Shown: piece after piece, positions 1-7,673 of the stretch | Layout: each line of letters starts with the position of its first letter | Numbering within the stretch: the stretch's first letter is position 1 | Made by a program: the position numbers and the translations under genes | Source of the DNA: Candidatus Cloacimonas sp. SDB | GTDB lineage: Bacteria; Cloacimonadota; Cloacimonadia; Cloacimonadales; TCS61 | Direction of reading: 5' to 3' | Length of the DNA: 10,631 bases | Assembly: GCA_001412425.1 (NCBI GenBank) | Contig: LKUH01000544.1 | Location: 1 to 10,631 of the forward strand | The notes under the pieces: model-generated | Databases searched by the model: none | Seen by the model: the letters and a program-made list of their open reading frames with translations, nothing else | Told to the model about the DNA's origin: nothing

Positions 1-981
1 ATAACTTTTGAGGGTCGATTTTTTATTGATCCTAGAGCCGGGATAGTACTTTCTCTCCATAAAAAACTGGATAGTATAAGTGAGGCTGATTCTGAAAAGA
101 TAAAAATCGGTACAACTAAAAGAGGGATTGGACCCTGTTATTCAGATCTTATCGCCCGAGTTGGCATCAGGATGTCAGATCTGCTGCAGGAAGATCAATT
201 GAGAACGAAGATCAAAAATCTTTTTCATTATCACAAAACTGAACTCGAAAATTTTGAGGAGCAGGTGGAATCATTATTGCAGGCAGGAGAATATTTTAAA
301 CCCTTTTTAACTCAAGTTCCATACTTTCTGGAAAGCAATAGAAACAAGAATCTGCTGTTTGAAGGAGCGCAGGGATCTCTGCTGGATGTGATTTACGGAA
401 CATATCCGTTCGTAACGTCTTCCCATACCATAGCTGGTGGTATTTCAGCTGGAAGTGGATATTCTCCCCGGAATATTGAAAAAATCATAGGAGTGTACAA
501 AAGCTATTATACTCGGGTGGGCGAAGGTCCATTTCCCACTGAATTGCTTGATGAAACAGGAGACCGAATACGAAAACAGGGAAACGAGTATGGTGCTACT
601 ACCGGCAGACCCCGCAGGTGCGGATGGTTTGATGCTGTTGCGGCACGATATACAGCAATAATCAACGGGATTGATGAAGTTGCTTTAACTTTACTGGATG
701 TACTCACCGGGATCACTGAACTTAAAATATGTACTGGTTATTCATATAAGAACGAGATAATTGAACAATTTCCCGACAATATCAGTATTCTGGAAGAACT
801 TAAACCCGTTTATTTATCCTTACCCGGATGGAAAGAAGATATTACGGGAATAGTTGGTTTTGATGAATTGCCGGAAAATGCTAAAGCCTATGTTGCTAAG
901 ATCGAAGAAATTCTCAACAAAAAGGTTTCCATAATATCTGTTGGCCCCGATAGATCGCAAACCATCTTACGGACAACATAA
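1..981 (+). CDS. purA: Adenylosuccinate synthetase, C-terminal 326 residues (5' end outside window)
   Basis: The reading frame is open from base 1, so the gene begins upstream; the ATG at 172 is internal. The enzyme joins IMP and aspartate using GTP to make adenylosuccinate, the first committed step from IMP to AMP, in the cytosol. Visible signatures in order: an IGTTKRGIGPCYSD segment (IMP-binding region), FEGAQGSLLD followed by GTYPFVTSS, GEGPFPTEL, the GATTGRPRRCGWFD block, LDVLTG, and a final SVGPDRSQTI that matches the guanine-binding C-terminus. About 105 N-terminal residues, including the P-loop-like GDEGKGK region and catalytic Asp/His, are missing because the window starts late. The C-terminus is complete. 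Nothing looks degenerate. The next gene has its own promoter candidate 12 bp after the stop, so purA is probably not strictly co-transcribed with rpmH. Confidence 0.97.
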   Translation: MTFEGRFFIDPRAGIVLSLHKKLDSISEADSEKIKIGTTKRGIGPCYSDLIARVGIRMSDLLQEDQLRTKIKNLFHYHKTELENFEEQVESLLQAGEYFKPFLTQVPYFLESNRNKNLLFEGAQGSLLDVIYGTYPFVTSSHTIAGGISAGSGYSPRNIEKIIGVYKSYYTRVGEGPFPTELLDETGDRIRKQGNEYGATTGRPRRCGWFDAVAARYTAIINGIDEVALTLLDVLTGITELKICTGYSYKNEIIEQFPDNISILEELKPVYLSLPGWKEDITGIVGFDELPENAKAYVAKIEEILNKKVSIISVGPDRSQTILRTT

Positions 982-992
982 ACAAATAATTC

Positions 993-1022
993 TTGACAGC
1001 AAAATGACTGGAATTTTGTTAT
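993..1022 (+). promoter_or_regulatory. Candidate sigma70-type promoter for the rpmH operon
   Basis: A perfect TTGACA -35 hexamer lies at 993-998. It is followed after an 18-bp spacer by TGTTAT at 1017-1022, which matches four of six positions of TATAAT. It sits in the 115-bp purA-rpmH gap and would give a leader of roughly 65-70 nt before the rpmH start codon. The position fits a promoter for rpmH-rnpA-yidD-yidC-jag. Promoter activity is inferred from sequence only. Confidence 0.5.
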
Positions 1023-1096
1023 CGCAGTTCGGTAAAAAGTTAAAAAATAAAGAGTTAGAGCATTGATATATTTGATGTTTCAGAAAGGAGATTTTG

Positions 1097-1237
1097 ATGA
1101 AGAGAACCTATCAACCTCATAACAGAAAACGAAGAAATAAACATGGATTTCGTGCTCGTATGGCTACAAAAGCCGGCAGGAAGGTTTTAGCCAGAAGACG
1201 AGCAAAGGGGAGAAATCGTTTAACAGTTTGTGATTAA
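1097..1237 (+). CDS. rpmH: 50S ribosomal protein L34 (46 aa)
   Basis: This short ORF encodes a 46-residue, very Arg/Lys-rich protein starting MKRTYQPHNRKRRNKHGF and continuing with RMATKAGRKVLARRRAKGR, the hallmark of bacterial L34. L34 is a component of the large ribosomal subunit. An AGGAG Shine-Dalgarno at 1086-1090 lies 6 nt before the ATG and fixes the start. The stop codon TAA directly abuts the ATG of rnpA, the usual rpmH-rnpA arrangement. The length matches the family (44-47 aa). Confidence 0.97.
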   Translation: MKRTYQPHNRKRRNKHGFRARMATKAGRKVLARRRAKGRNRLTVCD

Positions 1238-1567
1238 ATGCAAACTATTACCTCTAAAAGAGACTACCGGAAAGTATATGAAGATAATAATCTGGAAGTG
1301 CTTAAGGGTAATCTCTTTATTTTTCTTACCAGAAAAAATCAGACTGAAAACTCGCTGGCAGTTGGTATCATAGTTAATAAAAAGGTTGGAAAGGCTGTTG
1401 TTAGAAATAAAGTTAAAAGACGCATAAGGGCTTTTCTAAGGGAAACCAGACCTGTCTGCCCTACTGGTAAAGATGTTATTATTATTTCGAAACCTGATTC
1501 CGGCACTTCCGGCTGGAGAGAAATTAAAAAAGATTTGTCGATATTGTTCACTAAAATTAATAATTAA
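1238..1567 (+). CDS. rnpA: Ribonuclease P protein component
   Basis: This 109-residue basic protein is the protein subunit of RNase P, which binds the catalytic RNA and helps mature the 5' ends of tRNAs. An N-terminal SKRDYRKVYE stretch matches the start of the family, AVGIIVNKKVGKAVVRN lies in the middle, and the RNxxKRRIR signature at residues 56-64 (R56, N57, K58, K60, R61, R62, R64) is intact. The ATG directly follows the rpmH stop and no good ribosome binding site lies close by, which suggests translational coupling to rpmH. Its stop codon TAA overlaps the yidD ATG by one base. Confidence 0.95.
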   Translation: MQTITSKRDYRKVYEDNNLEVLKGNLFIFLTRKNQTENSLAVGIIVNKKVGKAVVRNKVKRRIRAFLRETRPVCPTGKDVIIISKPDSGTSGWREIKKDLSILFTKINN

Positions 1568-1785
1568 TGAAAATATTTAATCAATTTTTTTTGCTTTTGA
1601 TTTCTGTTTATCGAAAGATAATTTCCCCCTTTCTTCCTCCTACCTGCCGTTTTACACCTACCTGCAGCGAATATTCTCAACAGGCTTTTAAGAAATATGG
1701 CTTTTTGAAAGCTCTCTATTTATCAGTTTCTAGAATATCAAGGTGTCACCCCCTTAATAAAGGTGGTTTTGACCCCCTTCCCTGA
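1567..1785 (+). CDS. yidD: Membrane protein insertion efficiency factor YidD
   Basis: A 72-residue protein with the complete YidD pattern: an N-terminal hydrophobic/amphipathic segment with VYRKIISPFLPP (residues 14-25), the PTCRFTPTCSEYSQQA motif (Cys27 and Cys33), and a C-terminal RCHPLNKGGFDPLP (Cys60). YidD sits at the inner face of the cytoplasmic membrane and aids YidC/Sec-dependent insertion. The ATG overlaps the last base of rnpA (TAATG), so translation is likely coupled. The length is normal for the family (about 70-85 aa). Confidence 0.95.
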   Translation: MKIFNQFFLLLISVYRKIISPFLPPTCRFTPTCSEYSQQAFKKYGFLKALYLSVSRISRCHPLNKGGFDPLP

Positions 1786-1796
1786 AAGGAGAAATG

Positions 1797-3419
1797 ATGG
1801 AAAAAAGAACAATACTAGCTTTAATTCTGATCATGATAATTTTCTGGATAAGTAACGAATTTATCTGGAAAAAACCGGTACAACGAATACAATCTCAAGA
1901 GTCTGTAAACACTGCTGAAGAATTTGCTGATCCCGTTGGAGTGGGAACTGTTCCTGAAGCCAGTAAGGTGATTGAGGAATCATTAAACATTCCTGCAGAC
2001 CCCGATCTTGAAATTAATGAAAATATAATTCTTGAGAATGAGAAAATGATCATCCAATTTTCAAATTATGGTGGAGTTATAACTTCCATAAAAATGAAAA
2101 ATTACTTTTTTAATGATCAGGAAACCCATGTTGATCTCATACCTTTTGAAGAAAAAATGCTTAAGGTTGTGCTGGAAACTGAAGACCAAAACCTGATCAG
2201 CCTTTCCCATCAGGTCTTTGATTATAATATTACTCAGAATAATTCCGGAGTCACGTTTATCTTAAGAAATGATACTGGTTTATTTATAAAAAAATATCTT
2301 CTAGCGGAAGATTATAACCTTACGCTGAATATAACTTCTGAGAATTTTACAAGAATTTCCGGATATAAACTTTCTCTGGATACTGGAATTGCCGATTCTG
2401 AAGATTACGTTATAGAACATCCTAAAGAAAAATTACGTGATTATAAAATAATTTCTCAAATAAATAATGAGATAGAAAAATACAGTCTTGCTAAACTTAA
2501 GGATAAACAAGAAGATATCGGAAAAGTTGATTGGGCATCGATCAGATCAAAATATTTTATTATGGGAATTTATGCTGATAACCTGGTTAATATTAATCAG
2601 ATCACTTCTTTTAACAATAACAACAGTCCCGCAATGGAGCTGAATATTGATATTCCCCGTGAAACTTTTTCACATGATTACTTTTTATATTTAGGACCGC
2701 TAATACCAGAAAACCTGTCAGCTTACCGATCGGGTTTTAAAAAGGTAATGGAAGGACCATTTATAGAAATCCTCAGACCTGTCAGTAATCTGTTTTCAGC
2801 CATCTTCAGGTTTTTCAGGGGTTTTATTCCCAGCTATGGAATTATTATCATCATTATCTCCATTTTACTCAAGTTCCTGCTTTATCCTTTAACTCATAAA
2901 AGTTTTGAATCTACCCATAAAATGCAAAAAGTTACGCCTTTAATGAAAGAGCTTCAGGCTAAATATAAGAAGGATCCCCAAACTCTGAATCAGGAAATGC
3001 GCAAACTTTACAAAGAACACAACGTTAGTCCGTTAGGGGGATGCCTCCCCATGTTGCTTCAGATGCCTATTATCTTTGCAATCTATCCTGTAATCAGGTA
3101 TTCCATCGATATGAGGCAGAGCAGCTTTCTCTGGTTATCAGATCTTTCTGAACCCGATAAAACACTAATCTTGCCAATTGCTATGGCTGTTTTCATGTTC
3201 ATTCAACAGAAACTTATGTCGCCTTCCAAAGACAAAATCGCTGAAATGGACGAAAAACAGCAGGCTGCTCAGCAGAGTCAGAAAATGATGCTCTACATAA
3301 TGCCCGTAATGATGTTCTTCATATTTAAATCACTTTCGGCAGGACTAGTACTTTACTGGACAGTCTTTTCGATAATAGGTACTATTCAGCAATATTTTAT
3401 TAAGAAAAAATTTGATTAA
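1797..3419 (+). CDS. yidC: Membrane protein insertase YidC (Oxa1 family, Gram-negative type)
   Basis: YidC inserts and folds inner-membrane proteins, alone or with SecYEG. Two ATGs follow the AAGGAG Shine-Dalgarno at 1786-1791. The second, at 1797, leaves a 5-nt spacer and is preferred; the first, at 1794, leaves only 2 nt and would add one Met. Counting from 1794: the N-terminal membrane segment is at about residues 7-24, the large periplasmic beta domain at about 70-310, and the conserved insertase core at about 345-535 with further membrane helices near 348-366, 413-437, 457-475 and 497-530. K360 in ILLKFLLYPLTH sits where E. coli YidC has the groove residue R366. The SPLGGCLPMLLQMPI block is intact. 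The periplasmic domain is the main reason for inferring a Gram-negative host. The gene ends shortly before the jag/khpB start. Confidence 0.95.
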   Translation: MEKRTILALILIMIIFWISNEFIWKKPVQRIQSQESVNTAEEFADPVGVGTVPEASKVIEESLNIPADPDLEINENIILENEKMIIQFSNYGGVITSIKMKNYFFNDQETHVDLIPFEEKMLKVVLETEDQNLISLSHQVFDYNITQNNSGVTFILRNDTGLFIKKYLLAEDYNLTLNITSENFTRISGYKLSLDTGIADSEDYVIEHPKEKLRDYKIISQINNEIEKYSLAKLKDKQEDIGKVDWASIRSKYFIMGIYADNLVNINQITSFNNNNSPAMELNIDIPRETFSHDYFLYLGPLIPENLSAYRSGFKKVMEGPFIEILRPVSNLFSAIFRFFRGFIPSYGIIIIIISILLKFLLYPLTHKSFESTHKMQKVTPLMKELQAKYKKDPQTLNQEMRKLYKEHNVSPLGGCLPMLLQMPIIFAIYPVIRYSIDMRQSSFLWLSDLSEPDKTLILPIAMAVFMFIQQKLMSPSKDKIAEMDEKQQAAQQSQKMMLYIMPVMMFFIFKSLSAGLVLYWTVFSIIGTIQQYFIKKKFD

Positions 3420-3429
3420 GGAAACCACC

Positions 3430-4104
3430 ATGAAAATCATCGAAAGAGAAGGGAAAACAACTTCAAAAGTTATCGAAAGTTTTATGAAAGAATTTGATCT
3501 TACTCTTAACGACTTCAGATTTGAAGTCGTTGAAAAGGAATCCAGCAGATTATTTGGTTTGCTTGGTTCAAAACCGGCCCGTTTAAAATTTACTTTCTCA
3601 GGAATAAATAACGATATCAAAGAATTCACTGAAGAATTATTTAAAAAAATGGATCTTAGCTATGGCGAACTGGCTTTAAGTGAATCGGATACTAATTTTA
3701 ACCTAGAAATAAAGGATGCCAGAGATCCCGGTCATATCATAGGAAAAGAAGCAAAACTTTTAGACAGCCTAGAATATTTACTTAATCAAATTGCCAACAA
3801 GCGGGGTAAACCGGGTAAAAGGATCAGTTTAGATGTAGATGGCTACAGAGAAAGAAGAAAAGAAGCTCTTCTTAAAAAAGTTAAATCTATAACTGAAAAA
3901 GTAAAAAAACGAGGGAAAAGCATAACCCTGGAAGCCATGCATGCCGCTAATAGAAGAATTGTTCACCAGCAGATAGAAAACGAACCGAAGTTAAAGACCA
4001 TGACCATTGGCAAGGGTGAATTCAAGAGAGTTGTGATCCTGCCGGTAGATCAGAATATAACTGCTAAACCAAAAAGAAGAACTGCAAAAAAAAGCAGAGC
4101 TTGA
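3430..4104 (+). CDS. jag: KH-R3H RNA-binding protein Jag/KhpB
   Basis: This 224-residue protein has the three Jag/KhpB parts: an N-terminal Jag_N domain (about 1-52, ending in SRLFGLLGSKPARLKF), a type II KH domain (about 75-136) and an R3H domain (about 137-204) with the R175-x3-H179 motif and a KGEFKRVVI end. The family binds RNA and is linked to cell elongation and division in Gram-positives; its role here is not shown. The ATG at 3430 is chosen because AAGGAA at 3418-3423 lies 6 nt upstream; a TTG at 3412 overlapping yidC has no ribosome binding site. The KH loop reads G105-K-E-A108 instead of GxxG. The C-terminal tail (211-224) is very basic. mnmE, the frequent next gene in this cluster, does not follow. 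Confidence 0.9.
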   Translation: MKIIEREGKTTSKVIESFMKEFDLTLNDFRFEVVEKESSRLFGLLGSKPARLKFTFSGINNDIKEFTEELFKKMDLSYGELALSESDTNFNLEIKDARDPGHIIGKEAKLLDSLEYLLNQIANKRGKPGKRISLDVDGYRERRKEALLKKVKSITEKVKKRGKSITLEAMHAANRRIVHQQIENEPKLKTMTIGKGEFKRVVILPVDQNITAKPKRRTAKKSRA

Positions 4105-4196
4105 TTATTCTAAAATTCAATCTGTTAAATAGCACAATAAATTTAATCTTATAATATTTTGCAGATTAATCTTTAAAATATTAGACGAAAAATATT

Positions 4197-5735
4197 TCAT
4201 TCCCAGAATTTTTTATCCAGACTTCTGTATTGCACTGCTTCGCTGATATGATTCGTTTCGATCTGAGAACACTCATCCAGATCGGCTATTGTTCTGGAAA
4301 CCTTTAAAATTCTATCGTAAGCACGTGCTGAAAGCCCCTTTTTTTCCATCGCCAGCTTCAGTAGTTCTTTACCGCTATTATTCAACTGACAATACTTACG
4401 CATCTGTTTGGGATTCATCTGCGAATTGCTGAATATGTTATCATTCCGAAATCTATCCAGTTGAATTTCCCTTGATATATTAACTCTTTTCCTAATGTCT
4501 TCCGACCTTTCTCCGGTAGGAAATGAGCTCAGTTCATCATATTTTACTGCTGGAACTTCCACATGCAGATCTATTCTATCCAATAGTGGACCCGAAATCC
4601 TTGATCTGTAACGTTGTATATTGGCTACATTACACATGCAGGAATGACCCTCAATTTCACTGCCGTAATATCCGCAGGGACAGGGATTCATGGAGGCTAC
4701 CAGCATAAATTTAGCTGGAAATTCCAGGCTTTGTGTCGCTCTTGATATCGTCACTCTTTCATCCTCCAGAGGTTGCCGCAGAACCTCCAGAACTGATTTC
4801 TTGAATTCCGGTAATTCATCCAAAAACAAAACACCGTTATGCGCCAGGGAAACTTCACCAGGTTTGGGATAACTTCCCCCTCCTATTAAGGCTACATCAC
4901 TGATAGTATGATGAGGTGAACGGAATGGTCGTTCTGTAACTATACCCTTTCTGCTGACAATAAATCCCGCCACAGAATGAATCTTGGTAGTAGCCAATGA
5001 TTCTTCCAGGGTAAGATCTGGTAATATTGTCGGCACTCTTCTAGCCAGCATGGTTTTCCCTGAACCGGGAGGTCCTATCATCAATAAATTGTGTCCTCCA
5101 GCGGCAGCAACTTCAATCGCTCTCTTCACATGAAACTGACCCTTTACATCGAACATGTCAAGAGAGGACATGTTCAATTTTTCAAAGATCTCTTTTTTAT
5201 CTACTTTATAAGGTTCAATGCTTACTTTTTCTTCCAGGAAATTTACTGCTTCGTTCAGTGAGGTCACAGGATAGACATTCAATCCTTCTACGATTGCTGC
5301 TTCTCTGGCATTTTCATATGGCAATATGATACCGTCCAACTTATCTTTATTTACTGCTGCAGCAATAGGAAGTATACCCCTGATTGGTCTCAGGTTTCCA
5401 TCTAAAGACAATTCTCCCACCAGAGCATAATTCTGTAAAATATTTGACTGGATCTGATTGTGAGCTTTCATTAAAGCTAAAGCAATGGGAAGATCGAGAG
5501 CTACTCCGTCTTTTCTAATATCAGCCGGAGCAAGATTTACCGTATAATTATGGGTAGGAAAACGGAAACCGGAATTTTTTATAGCTGAAGAAACCCTACC
5601 TCTGCTTTCTTTTATGGAATTTGAAGGTAATCCCACAATTGCAAATTTCAATACTCCACCCTTGATATCAGCTTCTACAGTTATCTGCTGAGAATCAATA
5701 CCGTGTATTGCATACGAAATTGTTCTACCATACAT
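4197..5735 (-). CDS. comM: ComM/YifB-type Mg-chelatase-like AAA+ ATPase
   Basis: This complete 512-residue protein belongs to the YifB/ComM family. ComM in Vibrio/Haemophilus is a hexameric helicase that promotes branch migration of incoming DNA during natural transformation. An N-terminal ChlI/Lon-protease-like domain (about 1-170, with VGLPSNSIKESRGRV and NLAPADIRKDG) is followed by the AAA+ core: Walker A GPPGSGKT at 221-228, Walker B LFLDE at 303-307, an FRSPHHTISD block at 271-280, and an ISGPLLDRIDLHVEVP segment near 380-395. Four cysteines (C352, C354, C366, C368) form a probable metal-binding insertion. The C-terminal lid domain runs about 412-507. Translation starts 8 bp after the upstream gene's stop, and a TAGGAT ribosome binding site overlaps that stop, so the two genes are probably co-transcribed. 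Family membership is secure; a role in transformation in this host is inferred. Confidence 0.95.
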   Translation of the reverse strand: MYGRTISYAIHGIDSQQITVEADIKGGVLKFAIVGLPSNSIKESRGRVSSAIKNSGFRFPTHNYTVNLAPADIRKDGVALDLPIALALMKAHNQIQSNILQNYALVGELSLDGNLRPIRGILPIAAAVNKDKLDGIILPYENAREAAIVEGLNVYPVTSLNEAVNFLEEKVSIEPYKVDKKEIFEKLNMSSLDMFDVKGQFHVKRAIEVAAAGGHNLLMIGPPGSGKTMLARRVPTILPDLTLEESLATTKIHSVAGFIVSRKGIVTERPFRSPHHTISDVALIGGGSYPKPGEVSLAHNGVLFLDELPEFKKSVLEVLRQPLEDERVTISRATQSLEFPAKFMLVASMNPCPCGYYGSEIEGHSCMCNVANIQRYRSRISGPLLDRIDLHVEVPAVKYDELSSFPTGERSEDIRKRVNISREIQLDRFRNDNIFSNSQMNPKQMRKYCQLNNSGKELLKLAMEKKGLSARAYDRILKVSRTIADLDECSQIETNHISEAVQYRSLDKKFWE

Positions 5736-5743
5736 ATTATATC

Positions 5744-7375
5744 CTATTTTCCAACAACTACAGTTTTGATTTGAGAATAAACTTTCTCGGAATTAAGTGA
5801 TGTCGCTTCCATTAAAACCAGATATATCCCCACATTTAGAAGACTGTTATTATCCCCCTTACCATCCCAGATGAATTCTCCCTCTGCAGCCTGAATCTTC
5901 TGATCGACCAGTTTCTTTTTCATTCTTCCCTTAAGATCAAATATTCGAACAGTAACTCTGCTTAGTTTCTCCGGAAGTTTATAACTGATTATGGTTCTTT
6001 CACCTCTGTAGGGTGAAAATGGATCAGGATTAATATTCAGTTTTGATTCAGCCGGAAGATCAACAACATATATGCTGTTCTTCCAGCCTGGTGTTGCTGA
6101 ATCAATGGAATATCCCCAGTTATCAAGTTCATTTCCTAAAAAGGGATTTATTCTTTCCAGTGACATGTTTAAAGGACAATCAGCACCATTATAGTCCAAA
6201 TAATCAAATTGAATCTCAAACTGATCCTTTAGAATCAATGTTTCATCTGTATTATTTAAGGAAGTCCAGCTTGCAGCCTGAATCAATTTTTCCTCAATCG
6301 CCTGAGGATAATCGAGCAAAAGATGATCTTTATTTTCGCAGACGACAATATAATCCAAGGCTTCTATGTAACCGGAAAACAATATTTTAGCACCGCTTTC
6401 ATCAATAATTTCAAAGTTATCCACAAGATATCCACAAGTAGATTTGTTATAGATTTCAATCCATTCAAAAGAGGTTTCCAGCGGTTTAAAAAGGATCTCA
6501 TTCAGAACCAGCGGCGGTGATCCCTGTAGAAAAGAGGCAGTCATTAAATTGTTTTCTAAGTAATTATCATATAAGCAGTTAAGATTAGCCGATGTCAGAT
6601 AATATCCTGATTCGAATACCCCCAATTCCAGAATCACTTCCAGAGAATCTCCACCACATATTTCAGGTAATTCAAAATTGGATAAAATACTATTGTTAAC
6701 GGTTATTTCAAGGTTAGCCACAGAGTTATCCACACCAACCGTGGATAAGTTCTTAACTCCTATATAAGCCTCATAATTAGCCCCATTATTTTCGATCTTA
6801 AGCGAGGAAATTTCCAGGTCGATAGGGAAGAAATTAGTGTCACCGGGAGTAGGATTTTCACAATCGAACCAATCATCTGCAGAATTATCAGTGTCTAATC
6901 CATCCGATATTCTGGCCAGACTGTGCCCCCCTGCCACATCGGGAGCGAAAAACTGCCCCGGGTCAGTAACATCATCGGGCAGACAATTTGTGTTAGGCTC
7001 ATCATAAAGTACAGTATCGGTATACTGCCCATCCGGGGAAACAAGCTGAATTCCATCTGTTGCAGAGCCCCCGTTCTGGAAGGAGAGTTCGGCAGTAAGA
7101 TCTGTATTCTCTACATATATATCACCGATCAGAAAATGGGAATGAGCTGCGATATAAACTTCCGGTAAACTCAATTCCAATATAAAAGAAGTGCCCGCTT
7201 TTAATATCTTCCAGCCGTTCAGATCGACTGTTTCATCTCCGTTATTATACAACTCTATCCATTCATAACCGCTATCGCTGCCGGAAGGGTCGTAGAGTAC
7301 TTCGTTGATGACGACAGAGGCGAGCAGGTTAAGGCTGAGATTTAATATGAAGATAAAGATCAAGTATGGCTTCAT
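5744..7375 (-). CDS. Secreted protein with two lamin-tail domains, a CARDB-like domain and a C-terminal FlgD-like Ig domain
   Basis: This 543-residue protein starts with a signal peptide (about 1-19: basic start, hydrophobic FIFILNLSLNLL, cleavage likely after A19). Lamin-tail domain 1 spans about 21-180, opening with VVINEVLYDPSGSDSGYEWI and closing with SADDWFDCENPTPGDTNFF. A CARDB-like beta domain spans about 186-286. Lamin-tail domain 2 spans about 288-433, opening with LVLNEILFKP and FEWIEIYN and ending with DSATPGWKN. A C-terminal FlgD/T9SS-sorting-like Ig domain lies at about 447-540 (INPDPFSPYRGERTIISY, FDLKGRM, WDGKGDNN, VGIYLV). Such proteins are surface-exposed or secreted in FCB-group bacteria; the exact function is unknown. 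An AAAGGA ribosome binding site lies 5 nt before the ATG, with a TATAAT-like -10 just upstream. It is the first gene of a probable unit with comM, although nothing links their functions. Confidence 0.9.
   Translation of the reverse strand: MKPYLIFIFILNLSLNLLASVVINEVLYDPSGSDSGYEWIELYNNGDETVDLNGWKILKAGTSFILELSLPEVYIAAHSHFLIGDIYVENTDLTAELSFQNGGSATDGIQLVSPDGQYTDTVLYDEPNTNCLPDDVTDPGQFFAPDVAGGHSLARISDGLDTDNSADDWFDCENPTPGDTNFFPIDLEISSLKIENNGANYEAYIGVKNLSTVGVDNSVANLEITVNNSILSNFELPEICGGDSLEVILELGVFESGYYLTSANLNCLYDNYLENNLMTASFLQGSPPLVLNEILFKPLETSFEWIEIYNKSTCGYLVDNFEIIDESGAKILFSGYIEALDYIVVCENKDHLLLDYPQAIEEKLIQAASWTSLNNTDETLILKDQFEIQFDYLDYNGADCPLNMSLERINPFLGNELDNWGYSIDSATPGWKNSIYVVDLPAESKLNINPDPFSPYRGERTIISYKLPEKLSRVTVRIFDLKGRMKKKLVDQKIQAAEGEFIWDGKGDNNSLLNVGIYLVLMEATSLNSEKVYSQIKTVVVGK
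6417..6748. other. Cluster of DnaA-box-like 9-mers inside the lamin-tail gene
   Basis: Two perfect TTATCCACA 9-mers occur at 6417-6425 and 6726-6734. A one-mismatch copy (ATATCCACA) is at 6428-6436 and another (CGTGGATAA, opposite orientation) at 6740-6748. They form two pairs about 300 bp apart. They may be explained by codons for Val-Asp-Asn-like motifs in the coding sequence, so function as DnaA sites is only a possibility. The rpmH-yidC neighbourhood is often near oriC, which is why they are noted. Confidence 0.25.
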
Positions 7376-7395
7376 GTTATTCCTTTAACGTAATC

Positions 7396-7401
7396 ATTAT
7401 A
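7396..7401 (-). promoter_or_regulatory. Candidate -10 element for the lamin-tail/comM unit
   Basis: Read on the minus strand this is a perfect TATAAT, 20 bp upstream of the start codon at 7375. The matching -35 region (TTCGCT at a 17-bp spacing) is weak. A start here would leave a leader of only about 14 nt, just enough for the AAAGGA ribosome binding site at 7381-7386. Confidence 0.35.
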
Positions 7402-7516
7402 AAGAAGACAATGCAAACAGCGAACCGGAACTCGCTGAGGTAATGCTTATGCCTTATGAACAGTACGTTTAAGTGAGTTTTAGTCTTATCGGGAAGTTGG
7501 AAGGGGCAGGTCAATT

Positions 7517-7650
7517 CTGTCACTCAGGCGTCACTTGAGACGCAGAAAGGGGGCTGAAAGTGACAGTTTCTGTCACTTTACTCAAATCAAATATTTAACT
7601 ACTCTAAATGTAAGCCATTAGGAAACAATCCAAAGTGACAAGCGAGTGAC
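7517..7650. repeat. Cluster of six GTCACT(T) half-sites upstream of the integrase
   Basis: The motif GTCACT(T) or its complement (A)AGTGAC occurs six times in about 130 bp: GTCACT 7519-7524, GTCACTT 7530-7536, AAGTGAC 7558-7564, GTCACTT 7572-7578, AAGTGAC 7633-7639 and AGTGAC 7645-7650. Orientation is mixed. A separate small hairpin, GCGTC-ACTTGA-GACGC, lies at 7528-7543. The cluster fills much of the 298-bp gap 7376-7673, where I see no convincing gene or tRNA. Its place between the chromosomal unit and the integrase fits integrase arm-type sites, an excisionase/repressor operator or part of an attachment region. Which of these is inference. Confidence 0.6.
7557..7579. repeat. Perfect 10-bp inverted repeat with 3-nt spacer
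   Basis: AAAGTGACAG at 7557-7566 and CTGTCACTTT at 7570-7579 are exact inverted copies separated by TTT. It contains two of the six half-sites and lies about 95 bp before the integrase start. The 3-nt spacer allows a dyad protein-binding site (operator-like). No T tract follows on the plus strand, so it does not look like a terminator. Confidence 0.6.
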
Positions 7651-7673
7651 GGATTTTATCCAGGAGGTAAAAA

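Noticed and set aside
507..716. Minus-strand open frame inside purA, and similar frames opposite rnpA, yidC/jag, comM and the integrase
   Set aside because: They lie opposite well-supported genes, have no family features and no ribosome binding sites; they are shadows of the coding strand.
3412..3429. TTG start for jag/khpB giving six extra residues overlapping yidC
   Set aside because: No ribosome binding site in front of it, whereas the ATG at 3430 has AAGGAA at good spacing and yields the standard Jag N-terminus.
4105..4196. Bidirectional terminator between jag and comM
   Set aside because: There are AT-only inverted repeats (TTAATCT 4143-4149 with AGATTAA 4163-4169, and an AAATATT/AATATTT pair), but no GC-rich stem or clear T tract, so I do not call one.
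7389..7472. Short plus-strand frame ending in ELAEVMLMPYEQYV, faintly like the end of a Phd-type antitoxin
   Set aside because: Only 27 codons between stops, with ATGs only near the end, no partner toxin and no supporting upstream sequence. Chance is a better explanation.
7517..7650. CRISPR-like or tandem repeat array
   Set aside because: The repeat unit is only 6-7 bp, in mixed orientation with irregular spacing, and there are no spacers of constant length.
7376..7673. tRNA gene as integration target
   Set aside because: No cloverleaf, TTC-G loop or acceptor stem could be recognised on either strand in the gap.
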